Positions 17,901 through 25,730 of a DNA stretch of 64,000 nucleotides are shown one piece after another. The stretch spans positions 3,534,001-3,598,000 of the forward strand of contig OZ244829.1 in assembly GCA_965220415.1 (NCBI GenBank), given 5' to 3'. Position numbers and translations under genes: made by a program. This stretch comes from JAJDTR01 sp965220415 (GTDB lineage: Bacteria; Poribacteria; WGA-4E; JAJDTR01). The notes under the pieces were generated by a model. That model was not told where the DNA came from and ran no database searches. It saw only the letters and a program-made list of their open reading frames with translations. Position 1 is the stretch's first letter, and the number at the start of each line of letters is the position of its first letter.

Positions 17901-19472
17901 CTGCAGTCCGGTGTTTTCGCGTACCCTCTCAAGGAAGGTTCCGGTCTGCAATCCGACTACGGCAGCAGCGTACGCCGCGTCTACCGGTGCCTGAAACGCC
18001 TCATGAAAACGGGAAACCGGTTCGACACCGTCAAACGTACCCTCCGTGGCTTCAAGCGCTACCCTGTATGTTTCCATGTCTTCACTCACCCGGTCATCCA
18101 TGACGGACTGTTCTACGTAGAGCCGCAGCGCCTGCGCTTTGTCGTAAGGCGGGTTGGCGTTGCTCTCAATCACGGAGCGTACCTCGTCTTCAAAGGTTTT
18201 CATGCCTTCGGTATGACAGCCGATGCAGGAGATTCCGTTGCGTACCGTCGGGTCGCTGGCAGCGGGGTTGGAAACGATGTTAATCGGGGCATCATCCAAT
18301 CGGAAACCGGACGAATTGACAAGGTAGTATCCCTGCAATCCATTTGGTAGATTAAAGATGACCTCTCCGCCATCGTGCGTGAAGTTAAGCGGGTGGGTTA
18401 AGATGTTCTGTGCCCCGACACTGCCTGCAAAGTCGTAGCTTTTCCAATACGCTCCATAGCGAGAGGTATGGCGTTCCACCACCCGGTTGTGATTTGAGAC
18501 ACCGGAATTGTTGAACCCCGCCCGCCACACACGAACTCCGGGTGCGTTGATAAGGTTTCGAGCGACATCTACCTCCAATCGGGTTTCCAAGTCCCTATCC
18601 GTCAACGGCAGCGAAAGCAAGTCGTGGTATAGAGGAGGGGTAGAAGCGTTCGCAATAAACCAGTCGATATGGACTGACGGCACATCGGTCTTCATCTGTG
18701 TCTGCAAGCGTCCTAGTTGATTACGCAGCCCAAGATGTTCGGGTGCGTCAAACGCGATGTGGTAGGGATAGGCTTCCTCTATCTTCGACCAGCCCTCATT
18801 GACATCCCATTCGTAGTGCCGCAGGTCGATGTAGAAGATGGTGGCTTGCGGGTCGATGGCTTGGGGATTGATGATTCCACTTCCCCATGAGAGGCTGTTG
18901 ACCAGTTTGTTGAGCGCTTTGCGGTATTCGGCAAGTTTCTCAGGTGTTTCGGCAGCGTTATAGAGATGCGTCATGGTGAAGTATCGTGCGAAGGAGCGGT
19001 CAAACGACGAGAGTGAATTGAGGTGCGACTCAATGCTCGTGAGCACTTCGCGGGGAGTAATGAAACGGCGGAGGGTTGTGGTGGTTGGTGTCCAATCGGG
19101 AGCGCCTGCTAGAATCCAGCGTCGGACGGTGTCAATCGACTGGGCGGGCAGTTGAGGCAGTCCGAACGGCATCTGTGCACCGTTCTCGGTGGGACCGAGG
19201 AGGCGCTTGTACAACTCGGAGGCATCGGGGTTTGCCGGTACAACAGTGCCGCCATTGATGAGTTCGCTGTGTTCCATGAGGAGTGTTTCTCGAAAGGCGC
19301 CGTCGGGGCCGTGGCAGTTCAGGCAGCTCGCTTCAAAGATGGCGTAGGTGTCTTGGGCTAACTGCGATTGGGCGAGCACAGGTTGGGAACCTACGATGAG
19401 CGTCAATAGAGCAATGAGTGCAAGGTAATGCTGGATCCCAATCAGCGTAGATATTAGATGACGTTTATACAT
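14997..19472 (-). CDS. Giant secreted cytochrome / LRR / cohesin / dockerin protein
   Basis: A 1,491-residue modular protein. A signal peptide (1-35, ending VLAQ) is followed by a cytochrome-c-like domain with C50LNCH and a second haem motif, CIGCH, at about 413-417. An LRR array of the 'LxxLxxLxLxxNxISDISPL' type runs from about 610 to 970, with more than 14 repeats. A carbohydrate-binding-like region follows, then a cohesin-like domain (about 1154-1290) and two dockerin-like calcium loops (DVNRDGIVNILDL, DVNGDGIVNIFDL; about 1292-1344). A sorting tail, NPFNPETWIPYQL to the C-terminus, fills the last 85 residues. Residues about 1347-1358 are encoded by a 35-bp-type repeat inserted in frame. 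It is first in a set with DUF1549/1553 and DUF1501 genes. Confidence 0.88.
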   Translation of the reverse strand: MYKRHLISTLIGIQHYLALIALLTLIVGSQPVLAQSQLAQDTYAIFEASCLNCHGPDGAFRETLLMEHSELINGGTVVPANPDASELYKRLLGPTENGAQMPFGLPQLPAQSIDTVRRWILAGAPDWTPTTTTLRRFITPREVLTSIESHLNSLSSFDRSFARYFTMTHLYNAAETPEKLAEYRKALNKLVNSLSWGSGIINPQAIDPQATIFYIDLRHYEWDVNEGWSKIEEAYPYHIAFDAPEHLGLRNQLGRLQTQMKTDVPSVHIDWFIANASTPPLYHDLLSLPLTDRDLETRLEVDVARNLINAPGVRVWRAGFNNSGVSNHNRVVERHTSRYGAYWKSYDFAGSVGAQNILTHPLNFTHDGGEVIFNLPNGLQGYYLVNSSGFRLDDAPINIVSNPAASDPTVRNGISCIGCHTEGMKTFEDEVRSVIESNANPPYDKAQALRLYVEQSVMDDRVSEDMETYRVALEATEGTFDGVEPVSRFHEAFQAPVDAAYAAAVVGLQTGTFLERVRENTGLQNVGLLALDNPNGSVKRDTWTSSFRDIITALDYPDRVGEPPVITQPDVLPGGQIHFPDPNLRALIAEALGKSVNAPITVAEMKRLNDLDVCRGGGCGRWGIRNLKGLEFATNLRRLDIQHNQVTDISPIAGLIALRELGIAFNPVSDISPVRGLTNLTHLALYETQVSDISPVRNLTNLTHLWLYRTPVSDISPVRNLTSLTRLVFHNTLVSDLSPVRGLINLETLEFGDSGVSDLSPIQGLTKLKHLHFSGANVSDASPIAGLINLEHISFTNNFITDISPFAGLTKLKSIGTWGNRFSDLSPLARLRNLERLDICGAELSDLSPLANLTGLKELYLRSNSIPDVSPLAGLTGLNRLSLAGNQLSDISIVSGFTNLTWLDIHDNGISDLSPLARLTNLTWLDIHDNRISDVSPLARLTNLTWLDITKNEISDLSVLDGIRATLKTWRVHEPGLNAGPKIEGPWLWVFFPTTRHKLNENVDLLAQASGGDVTELKIASAGATEGKAVGDEMWTFDILPPTGRDNLVDMVGSKLPDGVMYGAVFLYSPIEQETVLHLGTDQEVKVWLNGEVMYQRSRSGHAEDFIEAFAVTLQQGKNVLLVAVGTRPDDWSNLFIGLAADAEYTTGAGIDYVLSESSIHTGDTFTLDVQAVNVIDLAGWQFDMVFDSARLEAIDVSEGGFMKTDGVSTFFQGGRIENAAGKITGLIAGRLSEDGLSGSGSLVRVKFKAISQGDTRVALQNFLFGSSTGDSIPAGPQEIQFTVEARLATEDVNRDGIVNILDLILVAQQLGKRVSADSPEDVNGDGIVNIFDLTLVARGIGGAAAPIKRVNSERDRDLIEAWISLARLADDGSIAFRQGIANLQNLLTALIIPEETALHANYPNPFNPETWIPYQLATPAEVTLTIYNMNGGAVRRFELGHQAARLYQSRNRAVYWDGRNGRGEFVASGIYFYTLKAGEFTATRKMLIRK
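15397..15432 (+). repeat. 35-bp-type repeat inside a coding sequence (36 bp, in frame)
   Basis: AAATCTCTATCACGCTCG at the left and CGCTTGATC at the right lie within the minus-strand cytochrome/dockerin gene. They encode a stretch read as IKRVNSERDRDLI just after the second dockerin loop. The length is 36 bases, so the frame is kept. Confidence 0.75.
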
Positions 19473-19688
19473 ACGAGGATGTCTCCTTATTGATAAACAG
19501 TTTCAGTCATGGTACGGCACAGAAGCTGTCCCCTACTGGCAATTGATAGAATAGCACAGCGAAACGAGGTATGTCAATCCTGATAGCAACGCAACCCAGG
19601 GAAACGCATCTGATATATGATCGTCGATGATGAGTGAGGAGTTTAAACGGATTAGCGAACGGTAAGATGGGAGGGTGATTTGGAATAG

Positions 19689-19749
19689 AGTTTGTACCAC
19701 AATCTGTTAGTTTGCGGGAATCACAATCTAACAGATTGTGGTACAAACT
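19689..19749. repeat. 22-bp perfect inverted repeat (hairpin)
   Basis: AGTTTGTACCACAATCTG plus TTAG on the left pairs perfectly with CTAA plus CAGATTGTGGTACAAACT on the right, around a 17-base loop. There is no T-run. A partial relative (AATCTAACAGATCGTGGTAC) is at 36430-36450. Confidence 0.8.
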
Positions 19750-19824
19750 ACATCTGCAATAAACAGTATCATACAGGGCAAACGCATCTAATTATAGAGG
19801 ATGTTTCATGGCGGTAGAATGTAC

Positions 19825-20012
19825 GATTAATGTTGGGTTTCACTCATATTTTTGACATGTTCAGGCAAAGTAGGGACTCGGAAACGCCTCAAAATCGGCG
19901 ATTATTAATGGAATTCCGTTCAACCCATCCTACAACCCCTAAAAAATTATCACAAACTTGCCCCAAACCTCTTTTTTGTTGAGTAGAAAATTTAGTGCGT
20001 TTCCCCTGCAAC
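19825..20012 (-). repeat. Dispersed repeat, family E, minus orientation
   Basis: The reverse complement matches 3363-3551 over nearly its full length; the ends GATTAATGTTGGGTTTCAC and GTTTCCCCTGCAAC are best conserved. Confidence 0.6.
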
Positions 20013-20234
20013 GCAACCACGTCAAATTGCTGGATTGTGGAAACAGCCTCTGCCCTGCTCTAGGCAAGACATGCAATGATGTTGAATGGAAGACGGAAAG
20101 AATGAAAGAGACGCAACACGTCACTGTATTCGACACAACGTACGGATGTGCCTACTGCGCCATTAGATCGGGCTTGACTTTTCGGTAGTGATGCATTATG
20201 CTTTTTCCACTTGTAAACGTTGGGGTGAGGGCGC

Positions 20235-21158
20235 ATGAAGGAGAATCGCGTTTCGCTTGAAGTGAATGTGGCGGGTATCCGCATGAGGACGCCGGTCATG
20301 GTTGCATCGGGGACATTCGGTTACGGGAGCGAGTACGTTGATTTCGTCGACCTCAATCAGCTAGGCGCCATTGTTGTCAAGGGCATTACAAGCGAGCCGT
20401 GGTCGGGCAACCCGATGCAGCGGATCATCGAGACGCCATCGGGGATGCTCAACGCCATCGGGCTGCAGAACGTCGGAGTCGATGGCTTTATCTCGGAGAA
20501 GTTGCCTTACCTGCGCGAATTCGATGTGCCCGTTGTGGTCAACGTGTGCGGCGAGACGCCGGAGGAGTATTGCGAGGTTACGGAGAAACTTGACGCGGCG
20601 GAGGGGGTTGCCGCGATAGAGTTGAATATCTCGTGCCCGAATCTTGATTGCGGCGGGATGAGTTTCGGCGTCGATTCCCGACTGGCTGGCGAACTCGTCA
20701 ATAATGTGAGGGCAAGAACCGGTTTGCCGTTGCTGGTCAAATTATCGCCGAATGTTACGGACATCGCCGAGATTGCCCGTGCCATCGAAGACGCCGGCGC
20801 AGACGGGCTTTCCGTGATTAACACGCTGCTTGGCATGGCAATTGACGCGGAGACACGTCGTCCGCAACTCGCCAACCTGACCGGCGGGCTGTCAGGACCG
20901 GCAATCAAGCCTATCGCGCTGCGTATGGTGTGGCAGGTCTACAACGCGGTTAAGATTCCTATCGTCGGCATGGGAGGCATCATGACGGGAGAAGATGCGG
21001 TAGAGTTTTTCATCGCGGGCGCGTCGGCGGTGGCGGTCGGCACGGCGAATTTTGTCAATCCGCGTGCGTCGCTTGATGTGACCGACGGGATACGGGAGTA
21101 TTTGGAGAAGCAGGAATGTAATTCAGTCAAGGAGTTGGTCGGGAGTTTGGTGCAGTAA
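20235..21158 (+). CDS. pyrD: Dihydroorotate dehydrogenase, class 1B catalytic subunit
   Basis: A 307-residue FMN enzyme that oxidises dihydroorotate to orotate. The start MKENRVSLEVNVAGIRMRTP and the core VASGTFGYG, KGITSEPWSGN and NAIGLQNVG are class-1 features. The catalytic cysteine is in ELNISCPNLDCGG, and class 1 uses Cys where class 2 uses Ser. FMN-phosphate contacts are expected in GMGGIMTGEDAVEF. Class 1B needs the PyrK electron-transfer partner, which is not in the window. TGAGGG precedes the ATG. pyrB follows 675 bases later on the same strand. Confidence 0.95.
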   Translation: MKENRVSLEVNVAGIRMRTPVMVASGTFGYGSEYVDFVDLNQLGAIVVKGITSEPWSGNPMQRIIETPSGMLNAIGLQNVGVDGFISEKLPYLREFDVPVVVNVCGETPEEYCEVTEKLDAAEGVAAIELNISCPNLDCGGMSFGVDSRLAGELVNNVRARTGLPLLVKLSPNVTDIAEIARAIEDAGADGLSVINTLLGMAIDAETRRPQLANLTGGLSGPAIKPIALRMVWQVYNAVKIPIVGMGGIMTGEDAVEFFIAGASAVAVGTANFVNPRASLDVTDGIREYLEKQECNSVKELVGSLVQ

Positions 21159-21456
21159 ACAGGGAGGATGGAGTTGGAAGGATGGAAGAGAGGAAGGTTG
21201 GAAGATTACCATCCGTGCCATCCTCAATCCTCCGGAACGGTGTGACGTAGTGGTAAGGAACGCAGATCTGCCTTCCCTACGAAAAGCGAACCAAGCGATA
21301 GCAAATTGCCGTTGTGGATGCATAGGCGGCAATTTTGATTCTGCTGGTTAACGTGCAGGCGTTTGGTCTACATTTGCTCGCAACACGAAGTCGCGATTCG
21401 GAGATCGCTCCTACAGAAGATGGGCAAGTCCTATGTGTATAATTGTTAGTTGTAGA
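21159..21456. other. Intergenic region, nothing clear
   Basis: It begins with the purine-rich stretch GGATGGAAGAGAGGAAGG, also seen after the gene ending at 5596. No gene or regulator is recognised. Confidence 0.4.
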
Positions 21457-21597
21457 GACTAAATGGTTTATTTTCCTAAACAATATGGTTAGTGTTGGGC
21501 GCCGGTGCGGTTAGAAACCGCACCTACCGGGGTGGTAGAACGGGTTTATTTTGCCAGTCTCGTAAGCATTAAACACTTAGCGAATGGACCACTAAAG
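21457..21597 (+). repeat. MITE-like repeat, family G copy 1 (uninterrupted)
   Basis: Inverted ends of the type TTTAGTGGTTTATT (left, best seen in the 33784 copy) and the complement of AATGGACCACTAAA (right) enclose about 140 bp. Internally there is a hairpin, GGTGCGGTTAGAAACCGCACC, at 21504-21524. It serves as the empty-site reference for the interrupted copy at 33784-34205. Confidence 0.7.
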
Positions 21598-21833
21598 TAG
21601 ACTGAGGTGGTTATACCATTTCTATATATCGACAGTGCATTAATGGCGTTAATCAAGTCTTTCCAAAGCGGGGCAAGATGCCCCGCCTACGAGGATTGGT
21701 ATGAAGGGCAACGGTGGGTATGGCCCGTGTCATAAATAGTATAATGAAAAACATTATATGCACTATTATTCAAGCGAAATGGTATTACAACCACGAGAAC
21801 GCATCTCATTTTTGAAGATTTGAGACAACGACC

Positions 21834-22934
21834 ATGAGACATCTCATTACGCTTGATGACTTGTCGAATTTTGAGATTCGCCAGATTTTTCGACTCGCGG
21901 ATCAGATGCGGACGAACTTGGCGACATGGTCGGGCTTTTGCCAGGGCAAGTTGTTGGCGACGCTGTTTTACGAGCCGAGTACGCGAACGCGGCTGTCGTT
22001 TGAGAGCGCGATGGAGCGGCTGAACGGACGGACGTTGGGGTTTGCAGATCCGCACGCGGCATCGGTAGCAAAGGGCGAGACCATTGCCGATACAGCGCGA
22101 ATGGTGACGAATTACGCGGACCTCATCGTGGTACGCCATAGTTTCGCGGGAGCGGCGCGGGTTATGGCGCGTTACGCCAATATACCGGTTATCAACGGCG
22201 GCGATGGCAGTCATGCGCATCCGACGCAGGCACTTACAGACCTGTACACCGTAATGGCGCGGAAAGGCGACGTGAAAGGGCTGACGGTGGGTATTTGCGG
22301 CGATCTGCTTTATGGGCGGGCGGCTCACTCCTTTGCACTCGCTGTCGCGCGGTTCGGGGGCAATCTGGTTCATATTGCGCCGGAGGTTTTCCAGATGCCG
22401 GACTGGGTTCTCGCGCAAATCAAGCATCTGTACCGGCAAGTGCCGAAAGAGACCTCGCACCTCGCGCACGTGATTGGGGAACTTGATGTCATCTATGTAA
22501 ATCGGCTTCAGGAGGAGCGTTTGCCGGCAGATGTTGATCCGGAGACGGCGCGTTCGAGTTACCTTGTCAACGCCGATGTGATGCGGGACGCCAAATCGGA
22601 TGCGATGATAATGCACCCCCTGCCGCGTGTCAACGAGCTTTCTTATGAGTTGGACGAGGACCCGCGAGCCGCCTATTTCGAGCAGTCCGCAAACGCGATT
22701 CCGACGCGCATGGCATTGATAGCCAGTTTGACGGGACTTGAAGAGCTTATCTTGACCCAACCGCCTGCGCGTGAAGTTTCAGTTGGCGGCACACAATGCG
22801 GTAACCCGAACTGCGTTACAACATTCGAAAGCTATCTGGAGCCTGAAATTGAGACACACGTAGGCGAAGAGTCCATAGATTCGTGTGCGTATTGCGGGCA
22901 ATCGTATCCTAATACCACTTCGTTTCAAGAATAG
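21834..22934 (+). CDS. pyrB: Aspartate carbamoyltransferase fused to a PyrI-type zinc domain
   Basis: A 366-residue protein. Residues 1-305 are an ATCase catalytic chain, which joins carbamoyl phosphate and aspartate in pyrimidine synthesis. STRTR lies at 49-53, SVAKGET is the mobile loop, and HPLPRVNEL lies near 260. The C-terminal 45 residues add four cysteines: C322, C327, C351 and C354. Their spacing (5, 24, 3) equals that of E. coli PyrI C109/C114/C138/C141, in a QCGNPNC ... CAYCG context. The PyrI nucleotide-binding domain is missing. Fusion should give zinc-mediated contact without the usual CTP/ATP control; that is inference. Confidence 0.93.
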   Translation: MRHLITLDDLSNFEIRQIFRLADQMRTNLATWSGFCQGKLLATLFYEPSTRTRLSFESAMERLNGRTLGFADPHAASVAKGETIADTARMVTNYADLIVVRHSFAGAARVMARYANIPVINGGDGSHAHPTQALTDLYTVMARKGDVKGLTVGICGDLLYGRAAHSFALAVARFGGNLVHIAPEVFQMPDWVLAQIKHLYRQVPKETSHLAHVIGELDVIYVNRLQEERLPADVDPETARSSYLVNADVMRDAKSDAMIMHPLPRVNELSYELDEDPRAAYFEQSANAIPTRMALIASLTGLEELILTQPPAREVSVGGTQCGNPNCVTTFESYLEPEIETHVGEESIDSCAYCGQSYPNTTSFQE

Positions 22935-22951
22935 TGCATATGATGTTTAAT

Positions 22952-23115
22952 TATACTTTGCGTTGGGTATTATTGCGCTTTATTTTCCAGTGATAATTGT
23001 TTCTAATAGGACTTACGTAGCACCATTAGGTCGGGAATCGGAGTTCCCCCGTACAAGGGTCGCGACCTGGAGATCGCTCCTACAGAAGACGCAATTTCTG
23101 ACAATGCAGAGTATA
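22952..23115 (+). repeat. MITE-like repeat, family A copy 3 (empty)
   Basis: 164 bp between TATACTTTGCG and GAGTATA. It lacks the 35-bp insert present in copies 1 and 2 and so shows the empty site AGATCGCTCCTACAG. Confidence 0.75.
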
Positions 23116-23138
23116 TATCATTCGCTTTTTCCGTAGGT

Positions 23139-23178
23139 GGGGATCAAATGAGAGAATAGCGAATGCAATAGAGATCCC
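23139..23178 (-). repeat. 35-bp repeat in reverse orientation
   Basis: Read on the minus strand it is GGGATCTCTATTGCATTC through CATTTGATCCCC. It is the only clear copy in this orientation in the window. Confidence 0.75.
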
Positions 23179-23272
23179 CTGCACTGTTATTCAAGAGAAA
23201 TGGTATTAATTCGTACTATTGATGCGCGGTCATTTTAGAGAAAAGGTATAATTTGGGAGCAAGTCAACTACA

Positions 23273-24127
23273 ATGGATTTTTACAAGTATCATGCACTCG
23301 GTAACGACTACATCGTCATCGATCCAAATAGAAACAGGGTCAGTTTGACGGAGGCGAATATCCAGCGAATTTGCCACCGAAATTTCGGAGTTGGATCGGA
23401 CGGTATTCTTTATGGGCCGCTCTTTGACGGGGAGAAGATAGCGTTGAAGATTTTGAATCCCGATGGCAGCGAAGCGGAAAAGAGCGGTAACGGCATCCGA
23501 ATTTTTTCAAAGTATCTCTATGACGAATTCTACGTCGAAGACAACCGGTTCAACCTCCAAACGCTCGGCGGTGAGGTCGCCGTCGAGATTCTGGACAATC
23601 AGGCGCGGCGAATCAAGGTTGATATGGGGACAGTGACTTTCGTCAGCGATGAGATTCCGGTTAGCGGCGAGAAACGCGAAGTGGTCGACGAAACGCTAAC
23701 AGTAGGCGATGAGGAGTTCAAGGTGACATGCGCATCTGTCGGCAACCCGCATTGCGTCATTCCGATGCCCGAAGTTTCGAAGGAGTTGGCGCTCAAGCTT
23801 GGACCGCATGTGGAAACGCATCCTCTGTTTCCGAACAAGATTAACGTCCAACTGCTGAAGGTCGTCGATCGCCGGAACATCCAGATTGAAATCTGGGAAC
23901 GAGGCGCGGGATACACGTTGGCGTCGGGGAGCAGCAGTTGCGCCGCGGCTAGCGCCGCACACAAGTTGGGGCATGTGGAGCGTGAGCTCACGGTGCATAG
24001 CCCCGGCGGTCAGATTGAAATCGAGATTAAATCGGACGGGCACATCTTCATGACAGGCGGCGTCACCGGAGTTATGACGGGCAACTTTAAACCGGATTTG
24101 CGAGAGGAATTAGGTATGAACACTTAA
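23273..24127 (+). CDS. dapF: DapF-family epimerase, one catalytic Cys replaced by Ser
   Basis: A 284-residue protein of the diaminopimelate epimerase fold, which interconverts LL- and meso-DAP with two opposed cysteines. MDFYKYHALGNDYIVID is the typical start. The first active-site segment reads NPDGSEAEKSGNG, with Ser71 where the family has Cys. The second keeps its cysteine in SGSSSCAAASAAH (C223). The codon is AGC, so this is not a sequencing-style near-miss of TGC by context alone. Family members with this Ser variant exist in other phyla as far as I recall. The enzyme may be a DAP epimerase with altered chemistry, or may act on another amino acid. Confidence 0.85.
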   Translation: MDFYKYHALGNDYIVIDPNRNRVSLTEANIQRICHRNFGVGSDGILYGPLFDGEKIALKILNPDGSEAEKSGNGIRIFSKYLYDEFYVEDNRFNLQTLGGEVAVEILDNQARRIKVDMGTVTFVSDEIPVSGEKREVVDETLTVGDEEFKVTCASVGNPHCVIPMPEVSKELALKLGPHVETHPLFPNKINVQLLKVVDRRNIQIEIWERGAGYTLASGSSSCAAASAAHKLGHVERELTVHSPGGQIEIEIKSDGHIFMTGGVTGVMTGNFKPDLREELGMNT

Positions 24128-24164
24128 GGGAAGAATCCAGTAGTTGTATGTTCTCGGTGTAAGC

Positions 24165-24327
24165 TATACTCTGCGTTGGGTATTATTGCGCTTTCTTTCC
24201 AGTGATAATTGATTCTAATAGGACTTACGTAGCACCAGCAGGTCGGGAATCGGAGTTCCTTCGTACAAGGGTCGCGGCCTGGAGATCGCTCCTACAGAAG
24301 ACGCAATTTCTGACAGCGTGGAGTATA
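24165..24327 (+). repeat. MITE-like repeat, family A copy 4 (empty)
   Basis: 163 bp between TATACTCTGCGTTG and CAGCGTGGAGTATA; no 35-bp insert. It begins 37 bases after dapF. Confidence 0.75.
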
Positions 24328-24379
24328 ACACTCCAAGCGTTTTCCTGCAGCATGCCAAAACTAAGGTGTGAACGTACTT

Positions 24380-25723
24380 ATGGCTTCAATACGAAGGAAT
24401 CGCTTTCCCACCTCGCTATTAATATCCATTCTCCTGCACCTTGTATTAACAATTCTTCTATTCCGGACGATAGCGCCTGAGTATAAAGAGGAAGGCTTCA
24501 TCACTTTAGATTGGGTGAAACTGCCCCCGGCGAAACGCCCCGTGAAGACTGAAGTCATCAAGCGTCCACAGCCAAAAACGGAACAACCGGAGACGCTCAG
24601 TATTCGGAGAAATCGGATTAATCCTAACCCAAAACCGGTGGAGGTAAAAGTAGCGTCCCGTGATTCACTGAAGTTCGTTCAAGAAAAACTGGACATATCC
24701 GTAACTACGCCGGAATCGCGCGCGCCAAATCTGAAGACTGACGCGAATATACCGGTGAAGTCTCACGCTATTAAAATTAGCGAGACACACGGCGAATCAG
24801 GTACGGGGGATGAAGGACTACTCATAGGAAATGTGCGGAAGCCGAGTAGCGGCAAAGGTCAGTCAAATAGCTTATCCTCATCGATAATTGACTCAACGGG
24901 CGCGGTCGATTCGCCAGATACCGAGGATTCAGATTTTTCGGGACGTGAATTTGTGCCCCAAAACAGGTTGGGCGCTGTACTGGTAGGAGAAGGTCCCGAC
25001 TTTCGGGGACACATTCGACTCGTCAGACTGAAGCATTCACTCTCGGATTGGTGGCAGGATCCGACCGCTCTCCCCAGTTTTATGAAATGGCTCGCCGAGA
25101 ACACTAGTCTCCGCGCCGATATGAACTTTAAGGGCGGGTCACTTCGGATGACCGATCCGGACATTCTGGACGCACCGATTATCGTCATGACGGGTCACGA
25201 CAAGGACATTACCGTCTCGCGCGGTATGGCAAAGGATGGGCCGTTGACCGGTGAATTTACTGCCGCGGAGCGTACCGCCCTTCGGCAGTATGTCGTTGAG
25301 CGCGGCGGGTTGCTCTTTTTCGACGATTGCGGGTTTAACGGTCTGTTTGCCCAACAAGTGGCGCTTGAACTCGACAAGATTTTCCCGGAATATCCGCTGG
25401 AAAATATCCCTCACAACCACGAACTCTACAGCATGTATTATCAGCTTTCGGTACCTCCCACCGGCGGCGATGTTTATTGGGGATCCGAGAACAATCCGAA
25501 GACGTCCAAATTCAAATATCAGAAGGGCATTAGCATCGGGCGTCGGCTAGGGGTGGTTTATAATCGCAAAGACTATATGTGCTCCATGGAAACAGCCGAG
25601 ATTGAAAGCCGCACCATGCTTCGTATGCGCCGCTCCCCGGATGTCCACCGATTCATGACCAATCTCTTGGTCTACGCCATGAAGTACGGCGGCAATACAG
25701 ACAGGTCAAATTATAAAAAGTAG
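24380..25723 (+). CDS. DUF4159 domain protein with TonB-like N-terminus
   Basis: About 447 residues. A short N-terminus is followed by one membrane segment (LLISILLHLVLTILLFRTI) and a Pro/Lys-rich linker, as in TonB. From about residue 205 comes a DUF4159 domain: RGHIRLVRLKHSLSDWW, VMTGHDKDIT, RGGLLFFDDCG and NLLVYAMKYGG. DUF4159 resembles a class I glutamine-amidotransferase-like (Rossmann) fold and is often in gene sets with MoxR and DUF58 proteins. Here it stands next to an amidase, 7 bases upstream. ATG at 24380 is preferred to GTG at 24368 because AAGGTG lies at 24363-24368. The role is unknown. Confidence 0.8.
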   Translation: MASIRRNRFPTSLLISILLHLVLTILLFRTIAPEYKEEGFITLDWVKLPPAKRPVKTEVIKRPQPKTEQPETLSIRRNRINPNPKPVEVKVASRDSLKFVQEKLDISVTTPESRAPNLKTDANIPVKSHAIKISETHGESGTGDEGLLIGNVRKPSSGKGQSNSLSSSIIDSTGAVDSPDTEDSDFSGREFVPQNRLGAVLVGEGPDFRGHIRLVRLKHSLSDWWQDPTALPSFMKWLAENTSLRADMNFKGGSLRMTDPDILDAPIIVMTGHDKDITVSRGMAKDGPLTGEFTAAERTALRQYVVERGGLLFFDDCGFNGLFAQQVALELDKIFPEYPLENIPHNHELYSMYYQLSVPPTGGDVYWGSENNPKTSKFKYQKGISIGRRLGVVYNRKDYMCSMETAEIESRTMLRMRRSPDVHRFMTNLLVYAMKYGGNTDRSNYKK

Positions 25724-25730
25724 TCACCGC

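Larger units (their letters stand above)
19473..20234. repeat. Intergenic region with long perfect hairpin and family E repeat
   Basis: Besides the hairpin at 19689-19749 and the family E copy at 19825-20012, nothing gene-like is seen. The pyrD ribosome site is at the right edge. Confidence 0.5.

Noticed and set aside
20507..20908. Antisense frame inside pyrD
   Set aside because: Shadow of a well-supported gene; Ser/Thr-rich product with no motif.
21687..22760. Long open frame antisense to pyrB (over 350 codons)
   Set aside because: It is a shadow of a strongly recognised gene on the other strand; the protein is Arg/His-rich and matches no family pattern.
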